Below, one piece after another: positions 59,054 through 64,000 of a stretch of DNA of 64,000 nucleotides. The translations under genes were made by a program, and so were the position numbers. Below the pieces are notes generated by a model. It ran no database searches. It was not told the DNA's origin and worked only from the letters and a program-made list of their open reading frames with translations. Where the stretch lies: assembly GCF_000516985.1 (NCBI RefSeq), contig NW_006917092.1, positions 2,000,619 to 2,064,618 on the forward strand, written 5' to 3'. This DNA comes from Pestalotiopsis fici W106-1 (lineage: Eukaryota > Ascomycota > Sordariomycetes > Amphisphaeriales > Sporocadaceae). The first letter of the stretch is position 1. Each line of letters opens with the position of its first letter.

Positions 59054-61536
59054 AACCCAGTGGACCTAGCTATCCTTCAACCGCTAAAGGTAAGGCTCTG
59101 GCATATTTGAAGCGTTGTGGCAAATTGCCCATAAACCCCCATCCTGCCCATTACATGAATAATGCTGGCCAACAGGCATTGATAAAAGTTCTGGATACCT
59201 CAAGAAATTGCATCCTTTGCGTCGCGCAATAATTGATATCGTATGCGATATTCACGTCCCTTTTTTTTTTTCTCTCCCGAGGAATGTAAGTTAGTTGAAA
59301 GAACTTGAATTGAGTTTTGCTTGGCCCCCACCACTATAATGCACAGAGCTGCCCGCCTATAGCTAACGCAGCTCTCAATGGCAGTAGCAGTTTGGCGGGG
59401 TAACTTTGGCATATTTAGTATAACGCGCCTCTATACGGTCGAGGCATTAGCTCAGTGATGCACGTAAATTGAGGCAGGTACGGCGGGAGTCAATATCCTC
59501 CGCATGTATCAATAGATTGGGTTAAAATTGATTTGATATTATTGAAGTTATTTTCATGAACACTTTTCCCGTCATATTTACGTGTGGTTTGGAAATTGTT
59601 GCCGCCACGACATGAACTAATCACAAATAAAGTTTCCGCCCGCTGGCCACGACACAGCATGAAATTGTTTTGGGGGGTTTTTCTTTTTCTTTATTTCCTT
59701 CCCTTCAACTCCTCGATAAACTTGGATGCTTCATTTGCTTTTTCCTGACCGTCCGCCGCCGCGCGTCCGCTCCCACATAATATTCCCCCCTTGCCTGACA
59801 AGAACTGCATTTGCCCCCCCACCTGACATTCAAGAGCCCTTTTCTTTCCAAAACGGAAACATGGTAGGAGAGGGGTTCCTTAGTCGGTGGGTATAGAGAT
59901 CGTCACCAAGCCTCTCCTAATGAAGCTTGAACTCTCTTGGAGCCGCAGTGGTTGTAGAGTCGCAGACGTTCTAGAATGTAGGTCGCGTTCTTTATCTTGG
60001 TCTTGGCAGACGGAAGACATGGGGGACGGCCCCGTGGAGTCCGGGACTGGCTCACGGCAGTCGCTAGATATGAAGGCGAAAAAGAATTGATTGGCAAGGC
60101 AAAGTATATGGTGCTGAACGCAGGCATCCATGGCAGTGGTGGCTGGCTGGCGGCTACCTTAGGTAAGTAGGTACTGTGTAGCAGGGCAGGAGGGGAAGGC
60201 AGCGAGTGACTGATGACTCCAGGTACGAACATGACTGATCAGACCTGACTTTTGATCAGACCCTGACCCGCATAGGCAAGTCAAGGCGGTGGTACTATAC
60301 TACCTTTGAATGGCAGCCTCTCAAGCCTCTTCGCAGCATGTGGCCTATCTGTAAGATCTGCAGGCAAGGATCCGCATGGCACCACCTACACTAGCAGCCA
60401 TCTGCATGTGTTAGCAATGGCGATTATTGTTTGATCCTGTTCCTTTGCCGCACGCAATTACTGATCCTCACAGCCTGGGCTTTTTTTTTTTTGTTATTAT
60501 TTCCGTTGAGCAAATCCGAGAGGCTGCAGATGGCAGTCAATTAGGTTAAATTATGAGTAACCGTCAAGGTGATACTATGTACGTAGGTAGGTGTCAGGGT
60601 GTCTAGCCTTGTCCAAGCAATTGATGCGACTTTTTGACACCCCCGACGCACAAAAAGCACTTTTCTAGTGTGCTAGTGTAGATTGATACATAAGAATTAG
60701 CTATGGTATGTAGTCAGAACGTGCCACCGGGACAGTCTTCAACGGAGCCAACTCCGTATGCAACCTGCTGCTGCTGCCGCCGCCGCCAAGATACAAAAAG
60801 GTGAATATGCGAAGGTGTTGTTGATTGCTGGATGATTAGACACGTCATTGGCTGTCGACCACATGAGGGACATCTCCATCGGCCTGCCCTCGTGCGCAGT
60901 GCCTCTTTGAAAAGAACACGCCGCCCAATCAAAATTATCTAGGATCCCATGAATTGAATGCTTGAGGCCCGGAGTATCTGTTTAAGGTGAGCGACGGGAC
61001 CCGGTTAGTCGGAAGCGCAGAGCCAACAGTGGGCAGTTTGGTGCAGCATTTCAGCCATTCCGTCTGGAGCTTCTCCTCGGGGTAGATAATGCAACCTAAG
61101 ATAGCAGTACCTTGTAAGCCATGCGGGGGTCCAGGGACCGGGCATTCGTTTCTTTTCCACATTACAGGGCCTCCGTAGTGTAATGAAAAGTCGGGTGTAG
61201 TGTGCATATGGATGTAGGTAGGTATGTATGTTACGGTAGTGCAGTCAAGTGCACGCTATACTCATCCATGTACGAGCTATGTACCTTTCATCATACCTTC
61301 CAAGCTTCAACAATGAGCCCCATACTGGCCGCCCCCGCCAGCCGAAAATGGGAAGAAGAAAAAAAACTGAGAAAGGTTTGTCATCTGGGAGCATCACTGA
61401 GCTTTGAACATTTGACTCGATGAATTATGTCCAGCTCCATTCGAGTGGACCGAACAGCATTGATTGCATCCTGCCATGTCACGGACTCGGCTGTCGGTGC
61501 TTTATAATCGTTCGTTCCCGTGGAAGGAAGGGGTGG

Positions 61537-61558
61537 AAAAAAAAAAAAAAAAAAAAAA
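61537..61558 (+). repeat. A22 homopolymer
   Basis: Twenty-two consecutive A in intergenic DNA. No target-site duplication or retroposed gene is evident beside it. Confidence 0.8.
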
Positions 61559-63020
61559 GACTTCCCTTGTTGTCTTCGCCCTTGGCCCTTGACTTTTTTC
61601 AATGCTGGGGTCATGCAACGCGGTGCCGATCATGGAGACCCGAGCAGCCACCACGCCAGGGACTAACTGTGCACTGCGCGCTACCACTACTACCTTGAAC
61701 ACCTTACTGCACTAGCTAGGCACGGGTTACGGATACCTGTCGATACGCAACTCCTCTTTGTCAGGCCCTTCAATTAAGAAGTTTCTCAACGCCAAGGGTG
61801 GTAGAGATGCCGATCTTTCCTTAGCTGATCCATCGTTCAAAAAGAGATGCCACTCCTGACAGAAGCAAATGGACTGATTGCGGCGACTTTGATAGGAACT
61901 AGTAGTTGCGACTGACTGGCACGCTGGGGGTTGGTTCACTTTCACTTGCTGAAGAGAGAGGGAGAGACAGACATGGGGCTACCTACATAGAAAGAACGAT
62001 ATCAAAGCAATCATCACCTGTTCTACATAGTAGTGGACTGACTGTTTCCTGCTACACAATACAGCCAGCCAGCCTTTTGTCCTGTACCCAATGTTTGCCT
62101 GCCTCCTGAATTCCTGACCGACTGATTGGATGGACGACTGATTGACAGACTGCCATGCTGAACAATTGACCAGGGAAGTGTTTGGTCGCAGCAGGGGCAC
62201 CCGTCAACCGACATACCGCATGGATGCCATTCATTACTACTACATTACCTACATTATTACTGCTACTACTGCCTACCAGTACCTACGGCGTACCTAACTT
62301 CAATACATTTGATACATACCTTACCTACAACACAACATCACACACTGGCTTGCACCTCATTTGCAGCCAATCCCGTCTGTTCCTCTGCATCGGATTGCCG
62401 CCATGGCTCGTGCTCGTGCTCTACTACTATGTTTGTACAGTTCATCAAAAGAGAAGAAGGGGGAGAGAAAAAATATATTCCTCTGCCTGTGTGTCTCTAA
62501 CCGACGTGACATATACCGACTACTTACCTACCAACCCACCTGCCTACATACATTACCTATGTACCAAACTGGCTACATACTTGCCCTGTATTGTAGCCAC
62601 CAGCCATACAAATTCTACTGGCATGCCATCGATCGTCTATCCCGCCTGCTCGCGATAATCCCTTCTAGCTCGGATCCGTCCATCAGTCGACGGCTTTCAA
62701 TTGTAGGTGCCACTCTTTTTCCATCCAGGGTGATCAGCCAAAGCCTGGACTCTCTTGACATTTTTATTCCCAGACCCCGCCACTTCGACCGTTGGTTTTA
62801 GTGAACAGGGGTACCGGGATTTTGATACTCGAGCTTCGACTCAGTTTGTTATTTCTTGGTGAAAGATTTCTCTCTTTTTTTCTTCTGGCTCTATATCCAG
62901 TCTGCACCGCCTCTTTTCTTGTCTCGCTCCCATGGAGTTGTTCGACCTCTGTTGATTCCATCCCTCCCCTCTTATCGCCCCATCCTGGGGCCTCTATCCA
63001 TTGATCTCTGTCCCTCTCCC

Positions 63021-63024
<4 letters not shown>

Positions 63025-63060
<36 letters not shown>
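63025..63060 (+). repeat. (CA)18 microsatellite
   Basis: Eighteen CA units in the CT-rich leader region near the right edge; the length is likely polymorphic between strains. Confidence 0.9.
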
Positions 63061-63063
<3 letters not shown>

Positions 63064-63929
63064 GTCCCGCCGGTCTTTTATTTGTGGACATTCGCAACGG
63101 GTGTAAGGCGGGAAGCACCCATCAGCGTCGAGGTTGCGACTCTTTGCTGAACCTAGTCGCCAGGTCCTCTCACAAGCCTCTTCCTTTTTTTTAATTAATT
63201 TTTTTTTCAACACACATTTCTTTCGACGCTACGACGCGGCTACATCCTCTAGTTACCCGTAGCTGGTTAGTTAGGTACCTACCTTCTTTACTTTTGTTCT
63301 ACTCTATTCGGTACCTATCCCTAGTTGTACCTACCTACCTTACCTACATTACATTACCCACATGCATCATCTATCGTACTATATATGTTCCTTGGGCCTT
63401 CTTTTGTACCGACCAAACTAAAAAAGGAGGAGCTGGTTTTCGTCCCATTTCTTAGCCTGACGCCCGCCAGCGTCGCCGCCGCCGCCGCCGCCAAAACCGC
63501 CAAAACCGCGCGCTTCTTTTCGGCTTGCACAGAACCAGAACGGAAGGAAGGAACTAACTAACTACCTTGTAGTTTCCCCAGAGACTAAAAAGACTGGCTG
63601 GCACTGGGGACTCCTCAAGTCTTTCTCGGCAACGTTGCCTTGGTCGCACACAAACTCGTTGCGCACAATTCTTTCTCTCTCTGCCTTAGTACTTACTCAT
63701 TGGCACCATTTTTCTTGGTTTTCTTTTATTCTTTTTTTTCTCCCGCCAATTCAACCCAGAGTCTGGCGCATTTTATTTTCGACTGCTAGGAGGCAATTTT
63801 TTTTTGCGCAGAGTCTTTCCAATCCCGTCCCAGTTCATCCTCGTCTCTTTTTTCTTTTCTCCCAACCCGTTTGTGATCGGTCAATCTCCCAACCTAGAGG
63901 CGAGAGTTCATCTGGCGCAACCCCCCCGT

Positions 63930-64000
63930 ATGTCAGTTCGTCCGAGTGCTTCGGGATTGCGACTGGGCCGGATTGTTGGGACACCTCGCGGGGGCCGCCG
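63930..64000 (+). CDS. Possible 5' end of a gene leaving the right edge
   Basis: An ATG at 63930 follows a long CT-rich leader, and its frame stays open to the edge (MSVRPSASGLRLGRIVGTPR). Only 23 codons are visible, so coding is an inference from the leader context. Confidence 0.25.
   Translation, partial: MSVRPSASGLRLGRIVGTPRGGR

Larger units (their letters stand above)
58802..63929. other. Long gene-free flank and leader
   Basis: About 5.1 kb with no recognised gene. From about 62.2 kb it becomes CT/CA-rich with many CTACCTAC words, like the leader in front of the SET-domain gene, which suggests a promoter and 5' leader of a rightward gene. Frames such as 62182-62658 are low-complexity. 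Confidence 0.45.

Noticed and set aside
61537..61558. A22 run as the poly-A tail of a retroposed gene
   Set aside because: No upstream coding sequence and no flanking target-site duplication is visible.
1..64000. tRNA genes, CRISPR arrays, intact transposons, biosynthetic cluster
   Set aside because: No convincing A/B-box pairs with a cloverleaf, no spaced direct repeats, no transposase or reverse transcriptase, and no clustered synthase or tailoring genes were seen.

Overview
The window looks like nuclear DNA of a filamentous ascomycete, probably a sordariomycete and perhaps Hypocreales. The evidence is short GT..AG introns (mostly 50-210 bp) with CTAAC/CTGAC-like branch sites, long intergenic stretches, pyrimidine-rich 5' leaders, no operon-like packing, and protein families typical of Pezizomycotina. 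Two 100-base runs of N (4855-4954 and 50260-50359) mark assembly gaps. I recognised no tRNA, rRNA, CRISPR array or intact transposon.

Left part (1-9.2 kb): a possible partial coding stretch at the left edge, an intact membrane acyltransferase (minus strand), about 4.5 kb of gene-poor sequence with a gap, then a long CT-rich leader. 9.2-16 kb: an Ash1-type SET-domain histone methyltransferase with a histone H1-like basic tail and an AT-hook, convergent with the tRNA-A34 deaminase subunit Tad2, which has a very long N-terminal extension. 16.7-25.7 kb: three minus-strand genes, two coding proteins with a half zinc cluster (CX2CX6C; the larger also has two C-terminal membrane segments) and one a ZGRF1/Mte1/Dbl2-type DNA-repair protein. 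28-33.3 kb: a BAR-SH3 membrane-curvature protein and a convergent, disordered three-exon protein with a 1.07 kb first intron.

33.3-40.4 kb is a gene-poor zone with decayed coding scraps. From 40.4 kb come a small four-helix MARVEL-like protein, the HOG-pathway response regulator Ssk1, the mitochondrial ribosomal protein mS45 (Bot1/Mrps35; divergent from ssk1), a five-exon tyrosine phosphatase with a gap in intron 1, a two-exon 87-residue zinc-ribbon protein, an F-box/LRR-like pseudogene and LSm7. The last 5 kb is non-coding, ends in a CT-rich leader, and may hold the start of a gene running off the right edge.

Most genes are conserved housekeeping or regulatory genes (chromatin, tRNA modification, mRNA decay/splicing, mitochondrial translation, osmostress signalling, endocytosis, recombination). 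There is no sign of a biosynthetic cluster or a defence system. The best leads are the membrane-anchored half-zinc-cluster protein, the Tad2 extension, the two-exon zinc-ribbon microprotein, and a dispersed TACCTA/TAGGTA palindrome that recurs in intergenic DNA. Exon borders were placed by eye from splice consensus, frame continuity and family motifs.
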